Shown here one piece after another: positions 24,590 to 34,916 of a stretch of DNA of 64,000 nucleotides. A program made the position numbers and the translations under genes. The notes below the pieces were generated by a model, which was not told the origin of the DNA, ran no database searches, and saw nothing but the letters and a program-made list of their open reading frames with translations. Positions within the stretch are counted from its first letter, which is position 1. Each line of letters starts with the position of its first letter. Source of the stretch: Nymphaea colorata (taxonomy: Eukaryota > Streptophyta > Magnoliopsida > Nymphaeales > Nymphaeaceae); contig NC_045149.1 in the NCBI RefSeq assembly GCF_008831285.2, positions 21,281,035-21,345,034 on the forward strand, in the 5' to 3' direction.

Positions 24590-24935
24590 CAAGTGTGGAC
24601 TCTGTGAAAATTGCCCACACAGACCTACACAATATATTTATTTATATACTTACATCTTTTAGCCATTTTCTCATTTACATACCTCTTAAAAATTAAATTT
24701 AAAATATGAGGGAGAAATTTCTGGCTACATAACCATTTGAAATCTACATTAATTGGAAATGTTAGATTCTTTTATAAGGGTGACAGATCAGCAGCACCTA
24801 GCAATTACTAATAAGATTGACAAATAGAGAAAGAACACCAACTTTTGATGTCAACAATTTTTCATGTCTTTGCTTTCTTTGGTGCAGTGGGCACCGTCTT
24901 CTAGATTTGGATTGATCAATATGATACCAGTATTT
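24590..24935. repeat. Dispersed repeat, copy 2
   Basis: About 350 bp collinear with 18070-18450: TTGCCCACACAGACCTACACAA, CATTTTCTCATTTACATA, GAAATTTCTGGCTACATAACC and TTTCTTTGGTGCAGTGGGCACCGT. Similarity stops near 24935 without an adjacent HD-Zip exon. Confidence 0.75.
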
Positions 24936-26994
24936 CAGCCGTTATTTCACAATAAATGAAGAAGAGGTGTGATCCTCTGCCATGGCGTGCACCTAATTCT
25001 CCCAATGAATTTTCTTCTTTGAGAAAGCCTGTTCATGTGAAAGGGCTGGAAAATATTGTCTAATGTGGAAAAACTTTGACATCTACTTAAGAAATTGGAG
25101 TAGATTCAGATCTAAGAAATGACATCTGATTATATTTGAGTTGGGAGTTGGATTCAATTTTAAATAAAAGTCTTACATCTGATATCGATGCATTTCGACG
25201 GTTGATTCTTAACATACTATAATGCAAGTTGGGTTCAGTTGTGTATTTATCAATTTGGATTCAGATTCAAATGTAAAAATCCGATTTCAGATTAGATTCT
25301 GGTTGTTAATTTAAAAATCAGATTCCTGGTATATATTTTTTTTCATGTTTCACTCAAAATTTGGACCCGAATATGTAAATATCCGATAAATTAAATATGG
25401 AAGGGAAAATCCGACGGGAATCTGATTCATTGACATCAAATATACGTGTACATTTTTCGACCCTCGAATCCTGGAGAGAAAATTACGTGTGTTGGCCCTG
25501 TTGGGCGCACCGTGCCCAGTAAAGGAGGGTAGGATATTTTGGTAATTTATGAAAAACAATTGTTCTCCATGGTCTTTTTTACTTTTTTTCTATTTTTAAT
25601 TTTGTCTTTACAAAAAGTTTTCTTTTTCTAGTGTGAATAATACTGACACATAAAAATTCATGCACCGATATGACACATATAACCAGTCTCGGAATCTTAA
25701 AAGATGACAAACATAAACGCTCTTTTACTTTTTTTTTCTCCTTCCAATGACAAAGGTAGGCTCGGACCACGACACCCCATGAAGGCAAAACCATGATCAA
25801 TCTCAAGGGGCAAGACTATAATAGAGTTAGAGTTTGATTTATAATCTTCAACTTGACACTCTAGGCATCTTGTGTTAATTGAGTTGGAGCAATTTATAGA
25901 GCTTAACATCAAGGAGGAGCAAGCGATTTAGAAGCCAAAGCCGTATAATGTGGTCATTTACTCTTCATCTGCTTCTAAAACCCAACAGAAAGATTAGTTT
26001 AAATGAGCAATTTTGACCAAATTTGCTACGAAAATGATCTAGAAACTGCAGTGCCAAATGGCTTGAAGAGTTTTGTCTTGATCTAGTGTAGAATAAGTAA
26101 CGGCATTGTTTGATAAGGAAGATAGCACGATTCTATCAAATCTAGCTACTTGTCTCATTTTTTGAAAAGAAATACAAAAGAAGCTAATAGGAACAGTTGA
26201 ACCGGTGTGGGAGCAGGTCAGATCCCTACAAAAAGAAATGACCCCATGCATGATCGAATTATGGACCTTCAACTTACAAGTTAGGCATCAATTGGTGTAG
26301 ACACTAGTATTTATAAAAAGGAGTTGTTCAGTAGCTGATTGTCCTGATTCCTATCTTTTTGGGAATTAAATCTGCTAGAAGGTAAGCTAAGAAACTAGGT
26401 CGTGACATTTGGTAGACCTACGGTTCCATGCGTACCAATGTGTGTATTTTAGGAGTAGTGGATTTATAATACATGAAAAGTTATGTATTTAAGATTGTGA
26501 AAAATCTTAAGAAACTTATGATATGTTGTTAAGTAGTGGGTTGTCTTAATTCCTAAAATTTTTCGAGCTGGAACCAAAACTAGCAGGGAGGGAGTTGAAA
26601 TCTTTCAGACCAAGGGCCTGAGCCCAATGAGTAGGTTGGGTTGTTACAACCTCGTCCCTCCCGAAAGATTCTAGCTAAAACATTTTTTTTTTAAATAAGA
26701 TACTTATAGTTTCAAAGTTAATTTAAATTAGTAATAGTTTGAATGGGGAAGAAAAAACAAGCTCATTCACCTTCTGCAAAACTGAGAGATTCAACTTGCA
26801 GGAGCCAACAGATTTGCATGTTTATGCCCTTACTAACCCAAATTCTTACAATATCAGCCAACACATTGATGTAATGTGGATTTACATTAATAATAATATA
26901 ATTTTTGTGACACCAAGTCATAAAAAGGTTTAGTCTCTGTATCAAAGATTCTTAAAATCTTCAAGGGTTTAGAAAAGAGTTGGCTAACTTATTA
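24936..26994. other. No gene recognised; GATTCAGATT-type low-complexity repeat at about 25090-25430
   Basis: The subregion 25090-25430 is built from ATTCAGATTC/GGATTCAATT words also seen at 48190-48560. The remainder has short frames only. No RNA gene or domain was recognised. Confidence 0.45.
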
Positions 26995-27148
26995 GTTGTG
27001 TGGTTCAAGTCTTTTTTTGAAGGACGTTATGATACAGTTTAGTTCCATAGAGAAGATTCTTGAAAATTTAAGTTGTGTGGTTCAAGTCTTTTTTTGAAGG
27101 ACATTATGATACAGTTTAGTTCCATAGAAAACATTCTTGAAAATTTTC
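26995..27148. repeat. Near-perfect 77-bp tandem duplication
   Basis: The unit starting GTTGTGTGGTTCAAGTCTTT at 26995 is repeated at 27072 with only a few substitutions. It is followed at 27184-27227 by a TA microsatellite, then by a further partial AAGTTGGCTA word. Confidence 0.93.
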
Positions 27149-27182
27149 AGACTTATAAGGAAGTTGGCTAAATAATTAGTTG

Positions 27183-27183
<1 letters not shown>

Positions 27184-27227
<44 letters not shown>
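27184..27227. repeat. (TA)n microsatellite
   Basis: Pure TA run of about 44 bp. Confidence 0.95.
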
Positions 27228-27229
<2 letters not shown>

Positions 27230-28095
27230 TTGGCTATGGTGATTTTGATTCTAATTTCTAAACAAAGGGTGTCGCTGATATCTGTCTGGATTTGCCATCA
27301 TTCAAACACACTAAGAGAGAGGAGAAACAGAGAACTCAAATGTACATGTGGTTCAGTGCAAGCACCTACGTCTACGGAGAAAGCAAACCCTCTCAACACT
27401 TCACGAGAGTTGTCGAAGCCTTCATTAAGTTTCAAAAAAGGATTACAACAGTAGAAATCTCTAGAACATATTTTGGGTTTATTTCCTTTTGATGCAAGAT
27501 TTTTTTTAAGGGAAGCTTGAAGCGTAATCCCTTGGTTCAAACTTTGCCTTATCTTTGCTTGCTTCTTCTTTATGAACTTCCTTAGGTAGCACATTCTAAT
27601 GAAAAGCTAAAACAACATTAGATATAATATTTGCATCTAACAGCCTATTCTATCTTCTACCCACATGTAATAACCAGAGAAACTCCCTCTCCATACATAT
27701 GTATCCATCATGGTTAGACATCTATTCAAACACGACCTGAAACTTTCGGTTTGGCCATCGTTCTTAGATCTGGACCCGAATCTAATGAGGCAAAAGTGGT
27801 AAACCAAATCCAGATCCGAACCGAGCAACACCAAACCCGGGAACAGAGGAAACAGCGACAGTACGGTAGGGTCGAGAACCTTCCCAACTATTGCTTTTCC
27901 CATAAAGCCCCTACAAAGCCACACTCGGCAGTTTAGGTCATTTCTGTAAATGTTAAGGGACAATACCGACTAGTTGACGATGTCCAGTAGTAGCGATTTA
28001 AAATCTTCCCCCTCGTGGCGCGGAGCATCGTCGTCGTTCTTTCCCTCGTTCCCGTTTGGCTCGCTCTCCCATTTTCGCGATTTTCGCGACAAATA
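27228..28095. other. Spacer and probable promoter/5' UTR of the fibrillin gene
   Basis: No gene recognised. The last 100 bp before 28096 are richer in C/G and pyrimidines, as expected of a leader. The in-frame region upstream of the chosen ATG lacks another ATG, which supports the start at 28096. Confidence 0.4.
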
Positions 28096-29816
28096 ATGGC
28101 GGCCCTCTCATCAACAGCCTCCCTCTTTCTGAAAAGCCCTGGAAGCCGCTACCACCAGCAAAGGCCCTGTCTCTCTTCCTTTCCCTTCTTCTCCTTCCCT
28201 CGGACCTCCTCCAGATTGCCGCTCCTCCGCCTCGTCTCTGCCCTCGACGGCGGGGAAACTCCGGCGGTCGGGCCTCTCTCTGGCGGAGCCGCCGGTCGGC
28301 CGAAGGGCTCCAGCGAATCGGCGGGCAGGACAGCTGACGAATGGGGCGAGAAGGCAGAGCTTGGGGAGGACGCCGCCGAGAGCGTTAGGGTTCCAGGGGC
28401 AGACCCTCCGGTGAACGATGACGAGTGGGGAGGTGGCGACGGTGCCGGGGATTATGTGTCGGCAAACGGGAGTATTTCTGCTAATAATGCGATTGGGGAG
28501 CTGAAGCAGAGTCTTGTGGATACAGTGGAGGGGACGGATTTCGGATTGCGGGCTTCAGTGGAAGTGAGGGCAGAGGTCGTGGAGCTGGTTAGCCAGTTGG
28601 AGGCGTTGAACCCTACTCCGGCGCCCGTGGAGGCGCCTGAATTCAACGGAAATTGGGTTCTTGTGTAAGCGTATTTTCTTCCTTCCCTTTCATTGCTTTA
28701 TGATTTTGACAATGTTTACTTCGTATTGGCTTGGTTGATTCAATAGTTATAGATACCGGTTCAATTTTCCTTGTCTTTTGGTCGATCAATCGGGATGGGG
28801 CATCCATTCAGATGTCCATTTAACATGTTGCATCTTAGTTTACAGTTCAGTTTCCGTGCATGATTTTTTTAATTGTTTTGTAAGCTTGGGCTTAAGCACT
28901 TTAGAAGTCATGATTTTGAAGTATTGTTTTGATTTTTTCCATTTAAGCAATTGAATGTACATTTCTTAAAGATGAAAGAACGAGGTACTGATTAATAAGG
29001 TAATTGTAGTGAGGGGAATGGGAGGTTGCTCTGCGAATTTGTTTAATAGTTGCTCGACAAAGTGACATTGTATTTGTGGTAGAGCTAGTCAAATGTACTT
29101 TTCTGTCCAGAGTAGAACTGCACCATTCCTAGTTTACCTTCACCTTGCCGGTCTTTCAGAGGAAAGAGAACTATGTATTGAAATATGTAAATGAAAGTCT
29201 TCCTCATGCTACTTCTAACATAAAGAAGACATTTGAGAGACTTCCTACCCTGCACTTTTCTCTGATTTCTTAATGCTTCACTCAGTAATCAGTGTAGATT
29301 ATGACAGTATATGATTTCTCTCCGGATAAGATCTACATACTGACACACATGCACCTGTTGTCCACGTTTCTTAATGGAATTTGTTCTTAGGAAAATTAAA
29401 ACGGCAACTGTGGAGCTCATCGGCGATTGAGATCAACTTGATGGCATCAAAAGCATTACTAGTGGCTTTGTCGTACCGTTGGTCTCTTTTGCACCGTACA
29501 TTTAGTGGAATGTCCCTTTGCAAGCGAGGAAAAGCATTCCAGGCTAGCTTTATTGGTTTCCTTAGAAAATATTAGAAGATGGTTCCTTCTGTTCTTCCAC
29601 CTTGGTAAAGCAACTCGGGGTTGCTGTACTTTGTTCTTCTTCCATTTAAGCTTTGATTGAAATGTATGATACAGCCTGCTTGGATGCATGCCCTTTGGGT
29701 TTAACCAATATAAGGATCTGATAAGTAGCCAACATACCCATCTTAACCTTTTAAATTAGGAAATATTTTCAGTAGCGTTCCTCAGTATGCAGGAACAGAC
29801 CAAGGGTGAGAAAAAG

Positions 29817-29848
<32 letters not shown>

Positions 29849-32800
29849 GTCTACTTCTGCACCATGCGTAGCACTGTAAAAGATCCTCCTCGTTGTCAAG
29901 GAGAAATCAGTGGAAATCAAATCCACTAACCTTGGCAATGTAAAAGATCTTCCTTGAGGAATAGTGGAAATCAAATCCACTAAACTTAGCAAGGAGAAAA
30001 CGTCATTGGAGGAGCAACCCAACTAAGGAAAGAAAAGTTTGAATACAAACTTTTCTTTCCCCTTCCTCTCAATCGTTGTGGTGTATTTCCTTACAGGTTG
30101 TAATTATCTCATATTTCTTGAAGTGTTGTATTCTTTCCATACCTTGTAACGTGCTACACACTATATAAGGAGAAGATATCCCTTGCATAACGTTCCCAAG
30201 ATAGCACACAATCTGATTCTGTGGGTCGTTTTACATCTGACAACGATTGCATTTTTGAATTCACTGCATTTTTGAATTCACTCCATCACAAGACAGGAGC
30301 AATACTTCTTCGAGGACCGAAAACTAGTAATGGTCTTTACCCGGTTCAAGTAAAGACCAGACCTAGTGATGACATCAAGAAGGCGTGTGTGGCTCAACAA
30401 ATAAAGAAGGTTCGAGGGTCGTATGAGGAATGGCATCGGCATCTCGGACATGCAAATAGGAACATAGTATCTTTGCTTAATGCTCTCAGTTACATCTCAA
30501 TAAGCAGTCCTATTCCGAAAAAGGTGTGTGAACATTGCTTAATCGGAAAGGCGCATAAGTTGCAGTTTCCTTTGTCGTCTTTTCATGCTGCTAAACCTCT
30601 TGAACTTCTTCACATGGATGTTTGGGGACCAGCCCCAGTAGAGTCCAAAGATGGTTTTAAGTATTTTCTATTGATTGTTGATAATTATTCCCGCTTTACT
30701 TGGTTGTTTCCATTGAAAAATAAAAGTAACGTATATCAGTGTTTCGTCAATTTCAAAACTCTTGTGGAAAACCAATTGGGAACCACTATCAAAACTGTTC
30801 AATCAGACAATGGAGGAGAATTTTGCAATAACATTCTGGAAAATGAGTTGGAAAACCAGGGAATTATGCACCGCTTTTCATGTCCATATACACCCGAACA
30901 AAATGGGATTGTAGAAAGGAAAAATCGACATGTAGTTGAGACCGGATTAAGCATGCTTCATGATGCTCAACTTCACCATCGGTTTTGGGTGGAAGCCTTT
31001 AGAACGGCAGTCTATATAATCAATCGGCTGCCTACTCTCAAACTAGACCGAAATTCACCATTTCAAATGATATTCAATCAAGTTCCAGATTACAGCTGCC
31101 TTAGAGTTTTTGGATCCAAGTGCTATCCACTATTGACGTTGATTAATGACAACAAGTTTCAGCCAAAGACAACTCCATGCATTTTTATTGGATATGGGAG
31201 TCGACACAAGGGATATGTATGTCTAGATCCTAAATCAAGGCGAGTGATAATTTCTCGTCATGTTTATTTTGATGAACACTCTAGAGGCTCTAGCAACACA
31301 AGTGATGTCTCGCTTCAAGAAGCTGATCTTCAACAGTGGGCTTCACAAATTCATAGTAAGTGCAATATAACCAACTCAGGACAAATCACAATGAGCGACT
31401 CTCATACAGAAAGTGTCGTCATCTCTCCAGCAATCAATATAGAGGGTCAACCAAGTGAGGCTCAGACCGAAGCAATCCACACTCAGCAAGACGTATCACA
31501 TGTTGCTGTTGTTCCAGATCAACCATCTACAAGGAGAAGTCAAGACATCATCACCCCTGCTCAACGATCATTAACACACTTACATAGAATGGTCACACGT
31601 CCTACAACAGGTGCGTCACCTCATAAAATGGTTACTCGTTCTATGACAGGTTCTCTCAAACCCAAGACGTTCTCCGCTCAAACAAAGAAGGGAGTCGAGC
31701 AGGAGCCAGCCACATTCAAGGAAGCCAAAAGTGTTACTCACTGGATTAACGCTATGAGACAAGAGATAGATGCCCTGCATAAAAATCAAACTTGGAATCT
31801 AGTTCCACAATGCCCAGAGTATAATATTATTGATACTAAATGGATATACAAGATCAAACGCACTGCTGATGGTTCCATTTCAAGGTATAAAGCACGTCTG
31901 GTCGCTCGAGGATTTTTACAAGAAGCTGGGATAGACTATTTGGAGACTTTCAGTCCCACGGTTAAGCCCACTACAATTCGCGTCATTCTCACTATTGCTG
32001 TCCAACATGCGTGGTCTCTTCGCCAGCTCGACTTTGATAATGCATTCCTAAATGGCGTTCTTAATGAAGACGTATACATTACCCAACCAGAAGGGTTTAA
32101 AGATCCACGCTTCCCGGCTCATGTTTGCAAACTCAACAAAGCGTTGTATGGATTAAAGCAGGCTCCTCGAGCATGGTATCAACGCCTAAGCACTTTTCTC
32201 AGCAACATTGGTTTTCAGGTATCCCAATCAGACGCGTCTCTATTTATTTTCCACCAAGGGTGTGAAAAGATATATATCTTAGTTTATGTTGATGATGTTA
32301 TTATCACTGGATCATCCGATGCTCTCATAGATCAGACTCTCGCCAAACTTCGAGCATCTTTTTCAGTCAAAGACTTGGGAAATTTATCATATTTTCTTGG
32401 CATAGAGGTGACCAGGCAGCCCGACTGTTTGATTCTTCGGCAAGGAGCCTACCTTAGCAATATACTACAGAAAGCTCACATGACCAATGCCAAGCCGGTC
32501 CAAACCCCTATGTCTACCGGCCATGTTTCAGGGTCTAGCGCTCCGTTCTCAGATCCTACTCTCTATCGGAGCGTGGTGGGAGCATTACAATATCTCACCC
32601 TCACACGTCCGGATGTGGCATTTGCAGTAAATCGAGCATGTCAATACATGCATCAACCCTTAGAATGCCACTGGAGGCTCATCAAGCGCATTCTCAGATA
32701 TTTACAGGGCACAAGCCAGCTTGGACTACGCATTCAAAAATCAAATCATCTTCACTTAAGTGCATTTGCTGATGCCGATTGGGCTGGAAGTATTGAAGAT

Positions 32801-33759
32801 AGGAAATCAACAGGAGGGTGTGTAACATTCTTGGGTAATAATCTTATTTCTTGGGCATCTAAGAAGCAACGAACCGTGGCTCGTTCAAGTACAGAAGCTG
32901 AATATAAATCTCTCGCATGTGCTGCTGCAGAACTCTTATGGCTGAAAGCTCTACTAATTGAGTTGGGCATATCATGCACTGGAACTCCAATACTGTGGTG
33001 CGACAATATAGGTGCATTATACTTAGCAGCAAACCCTGTTTTTCATGCTCGGACAAAGCACATTGAAGTTGATTTCCATTTTGTGCGAGATCATGTATCA
33101 AAGGGACATATCTCAATCAACTTTATTAGATCACCCGAGCAAGTAGCAGATGGATTGACCAAACCTCTTGGATATGCAAAATTCAAAGAATTTAGAGACA
33201 AGCCGAGCATTGTCCCTGCCACGCTCAGCTTGAGAGGGTGTGTAAAAGATCCTCCTCGTTGTCAAGGAGAAATCAGTGGAAATCAAATCCACTAACCTTG
33301 GCAATGTAAAAGATCTTCCTTGAGGAATAGTGGAAATCAAATCCACTAAACTTAGCAAGGAGAAAACGTCATTGGAGGAGCAACCCAACTAAGGAAAGAA
33401 AAGTTTGAATACAAACTTTTCTTTCCCCTTCCTCTCAATCGTTATGGTGTATTTCCTTACAGGTTGTAATTATCTCATATTTCTTGAAGTGTTGTATTCT
33501 TTCCATACCTTGTAACGTGCTACACACTATATAAGGAGAAGATATCCCTTGCATAACAACGCAAGAGAGTTAGCCATTCTTTGTGTCGTCTCTCTCTCTC
33601 TTTCTCTCTCATTGTTCCTCTTTCTTTCAAGCACAACTGAATATGCCATAGTTATATGTAGCACTTACTATGCGTGGCACTGCTGAATATGTCATATCTA
33701 TATCTAACACTTAAGGCGAGGCGATGAAGTTTGCTGCAAATTCGTTTATTTTGAAAATC

Positions 33760-33811
<52 letters not shown>

Positions 33812-34916
33812 GAGATCACATGTTCTTTGCTATTCACCTAATTCTTAGAAAATCGTGTTCATAATGTTGTGGGAACCCCAACAGTCTTTTAACAGTCTTC
33901 CCCCTAAGAAAGCAAACGTGAATGAGTTTCTCTACTTTTTGTTGAAATCAACTTTTACCTTAGTGAGTAGGAGGATTAGATTTCAGAATTTATCATCTGA
34001 TTTACGAGGTATATATTGCTCTGAGAGAGTTACCATGTAATTCTTGGGTGAATTGTTAAAGGATATCTGCTTATTTGTTGTACCGGCATGGTTTTGCAGC
34101 ATTGTTTTAATACATTATGTTTGAGTGTTATTGAAATCTTCTCTTTTGGGGCGGATGCTTGTTTAAATGATTCATGTCGCCTGCTTTGCATGCTCTCTGA
34201 CTTGGTAATTTGTGTTCTACACCCAATAGGTATACATCCTTCTCAGAGCTGCTGCCGCTGATAGCAGTGGGTTCCACTCCTTTATTGAAACTTAAAAGGA
34301 TATCCCAAGCAATCGACACCAGCATCCTTAACATCCTAAACACTGCCGTCTTCTCAAGCCCATTTGCCACCCTTTCGTTCAGCGCTTCTGCATCTTTTGA
34401 GGTTCGAAGCCCCTCAAGAGTACAGGTACTCTTTCTCTCTCTCTCTCTCTCTCTGTCTATTGATTGTATTATGGAATTTTTATTTGAGAATCTTATTGCT
34501 TGGGATAGCTTCTCAACTTTAAGGCATTCATGACCAACGTACCATTGTTCATTTATCCCGGCACTTCTTCTGCACATGCTCATCAAACATAAGATTCACA
34601 GGTAAAATTTGAGGAAGGAATATTCCAACCGCCAGAGTTATCAACAACTCTAGACCTACCACCCAATTTTGATGCCTTTGGGCAGACGGTGGATCTGTCG
34701 CCTTTACAACAGTCACTGACTCCCGTTCAAGAAGTCGTGACCAACATTTCAAGAGCAATCTCTGGGCAGGCGCCACTTAAAGTTCCAATTCCCGGTGAGA
34801 GATCACAGTCGTGGCTGGTCACAACATATCTCGACAATGATCTGCGAATTTCCAGAGGAGATGGAGGACTATTCGTCCTTGTCAAGGAAGGCAGCCCTTT
34901 ACTGAAGCAGCAGTAA
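28096..34916 (+). CDS. FBN2: Plastid fibrillin (plastid-lipid-associated protein 3 type), three exons, 359 aa
   Basis: Fibrillins are plastid proteins of plastoglobules and thylakoids involved in lipid and prenylquinone storage and stress tolerance. Exons: 28096-28664, 34230-34425 and 34602-34916, with borders GT|GTAAGC, AATAG|G, CAG|GTACTC and CACAG|GTA; the phases join cleanly. Residues 1 to about 50 are Ser/Pro/Arg-rich without acidic residues, a typical chloroplast transit peptide. An acidic linker with DEWGEK and DPPVNDDEWGG follows, the hallmark of the FBN2/PAP3 subgroup. The PAP_fibrillin domain runs from about 133 to the end: TDFGLRASVEVRAEV, NPTPAP, FSELLPL, SSPFATLSFSASASFEVRSPSR, SGQAPLKVPIPGE, SWLVTTYLDNDLRISRGDGG. 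Total length is near that of family members. Intron 1 is 5565 bp because of an inserted Ty1/copia element in the same orientation; coding sequence is undamaged. The start is the first in-frame ATG. Confidence 0.95.
28665..29874 (+). other. Fibrillin intron 1, part upstream of the copia insertion
   Basis: T-rich intronic sequence without coding features. It ends with an (AC)n(AG)n run at 29818-29848, about 25 bp before the LTR. Confidence 0.6.
29870..29874. repeat. Target-site duplication AGCAC, left copy
   Basis: AGCAC directly precedes the 5' LTR (TGTAAAAG) and recurs at 33630-33634 directly after the 3' LTR end (TTTCTTTCA). A 5-bp duplication is the size expected for Ty1/copia insertion. 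Confidence 0.85.
29875..30191 (+). repeat. 5' LTR, truncated at its 3' end
   Basis: Starts TGTAAAAGATC and matches 33241-33557 with one visible difference; the final about 72 bp of the LTR are missing. It contains two tandem versions of a TGTAAAAGATC...GTGGAAATCAAATCCAC unit, each with a small hairpin (AGTGGA/TCCACT), a second hairpin AAAAGTTTG-AATA-CAAACTTTT, and a TATA box CTATATAAGG at 30161-30170. Confidence 0.93.
30221..33295 (+). CDS. Copia Pol fragment: integrase, reverse transcriptase, RNase H (open, 1024 codons from 30221)
   Basis: The frame is open from 30191. No ATG begins the domain, so translation would need the missing upstream gag-pol start; the codon at 30221 is GTG. Residues: pre-integrase and zinc-binding H72/H77 with C103/C106; integrase core D133 (LLHMDVWG), D196 (QSDNGGE) and E232 (NGIVER), the D,D35E spacing; RT about 500-760 with YKARLVARG, LDFDNAFLNG, ALYGLKQAPRAW and catalytic YVDD at 689-692; RNase H with ADADWAG (about 850-856), SSTEAEY (889-895) and LWCDN (926-930), ending in the RTKHIEVDFHFVRD region. 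The frame runs 55 bp into the 3' LTR. All catalytic residues are intact, consistent with a recently active source; gag and protease are absent. Confidence 0.95.
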   Translation: MGRFTSDNDCIFEFTAFLNSLHHKTGAILLRGPKTSNGLYPVQVKTRPSDDIKKACVAQQIKKVRGSYEEWHRHLGHANRNIVSLLNALSYISISSPIPKKVCEHCLIGKAHKLQFPLSSFHAAKPLELLHMDVWGPAPVESKDGFKYFLLIVDNYSRFTWLFPLKNKSNVYQCFVNFKTLVENQLGTTIKTVQSDNGGEFCNNILENELENQGIMHRFSCPYTPEQNGIVERKNRHVVETGLSMLHDAQLHHRFWVEAFRTAVYIINRLPTLKLDRNSPFQMIFNQVPDYSCLRVFGSKCYPLLTLINDNKFQPKTTPCIFIGYGSRHKGYVCLDPKSRRVIISRHVYFDEHSRGSSNTSDVSLQEADLQQWASQIHSKCNITNSGQITMSDSHTESVVISPAINIEGQPSEAQTEAIHTQQDVSHVAVVPDQPSTRRSQDIITPAQRSLTHLHRMVTRPTTGASPHKMVTRSMTGSLKPKTFSAQTKKGVEQEPATFKEAKSVTHWINAMRQEIDALHKNQTWNLVPQCPEYNIIDTKWIYKIKRTADGSISRYKARLVARGFLQEAGIDYLETFSPTVKPTTIRVILTIAVQHAWSLRQLDFDNAFLNGVLNEDVYITQPEGFKDPRFPAHVCKLNKALYGLKQAPRAWYQRLSTFLSNIGFQVSQSDASLFIFHQGCEKIYILVYVDDVIITGSSDALIDQTLAKLRASFSVKDLGNLSYFLGIEVTRQPDCLILRQGAYLSNILQKAHMTNAKPVQTPMSTGHVSGSSAPFSDPTLYRSVVGALQYLTLTRPDVAFAVNRACQYMHQPLECHWRLIKRILRYLQGTSQLGLRIQKSNHLHLSAFADADWAGSIEDRKSTGGCVTFLGNNLISWASKKQRTVARSSTEAEYKSLACAAAELLWLKALLIELGISCTGTPILWCDNIGALYLAANPVFHARTKHIEVDFHFVRDHVSKGHISINFIRSPEQVADGLTKPLGYAKFKEFRDKPSIVPATLSLRGCVKDPPRCQGEISGNQIH
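33230..33240 (+). other. Polypurine tract before 3' LTR
   Basis: TTGAGAGGGTG lies directly upstream of the 3' LTR start at 33241, the expected plus-strand priming position. Confidence 0.7.
33241..33629 (+). repeat. 3' LTR, complete (389 bp)
   Basis: Starts TGTAAAAG and ends TTTCTTTCA, so it has TG..CA termini, followed by the AGCAC target duplication. A TATA box CTATATAAGG is at 33527-33536. The 3' end is CT-rich. Being complete and sense-oriented, it could initiate transcription toward fibrillin exon 2. Confidence 0.88.
33764..33810. repeat. (CT)n-(AC) microsatellite in fibrillin intron 1
   Basis: CT run of about 42 bp followed by CACACACA, between the copia element and exon 2. Confidence 0.93.

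Larger units (their letters stand above)
29875..33629 (+). mobile_element. Ty1/copia LTR retrotransposon, young, internally deleted, in fibrillin intron 1
   Basis: Order: truncated 5' LTR (29875-30191), pol-like ORF (30221-33295), complete 3' LTR (33241-33629), flanked by AGCAC duplications. The 317 bp shared by the two LTRs differ at one position that I can see (G in the 5', A in the 3' copy, near 30080/33446), so insertion is recent. One deletion runs from the last about 72 bp of the 5' LTR through the primer-binding site, gag and protease into the pre-integrase domain. After LTR position 317 the sequence goes straight into pol frame. The element therefore cannot prime or package by itself. 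Orientation is the same as the host gene. The order integrase, RT, RNase H defines it as copia rather than gypsy. Confidence 0.93.

Noticed and set aside
18070-24935. A third HD-Zip IV gene implied by the repeat shared at 18070 and 24590
   Set aside because: No HD-Zip exon lies beside 24935, and an inverted third copy exists at 23640, so the repeat is dispersed rather than part of a gene duplication.
32752-33116. Minus-strand frames within the copia element
   Set aside because: They are antisense to the RNase H domain and unrelated to any family.
33656-33685. GTAGCAC and ATGCGTGGCAC downstream of the copia 3' LTR as alternative target duplications
   Set aside because: AGCAC directly after TTTCTTTCA at 33630 gives TG..CA termini and the standard 5-bp duplication, a better fit.
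34128-34586. Minus-strand frame of 152 codons
   Set aside because: It is antisense to fibrillin exon 2, whose protein sequence is unmistakable on the plus strand.
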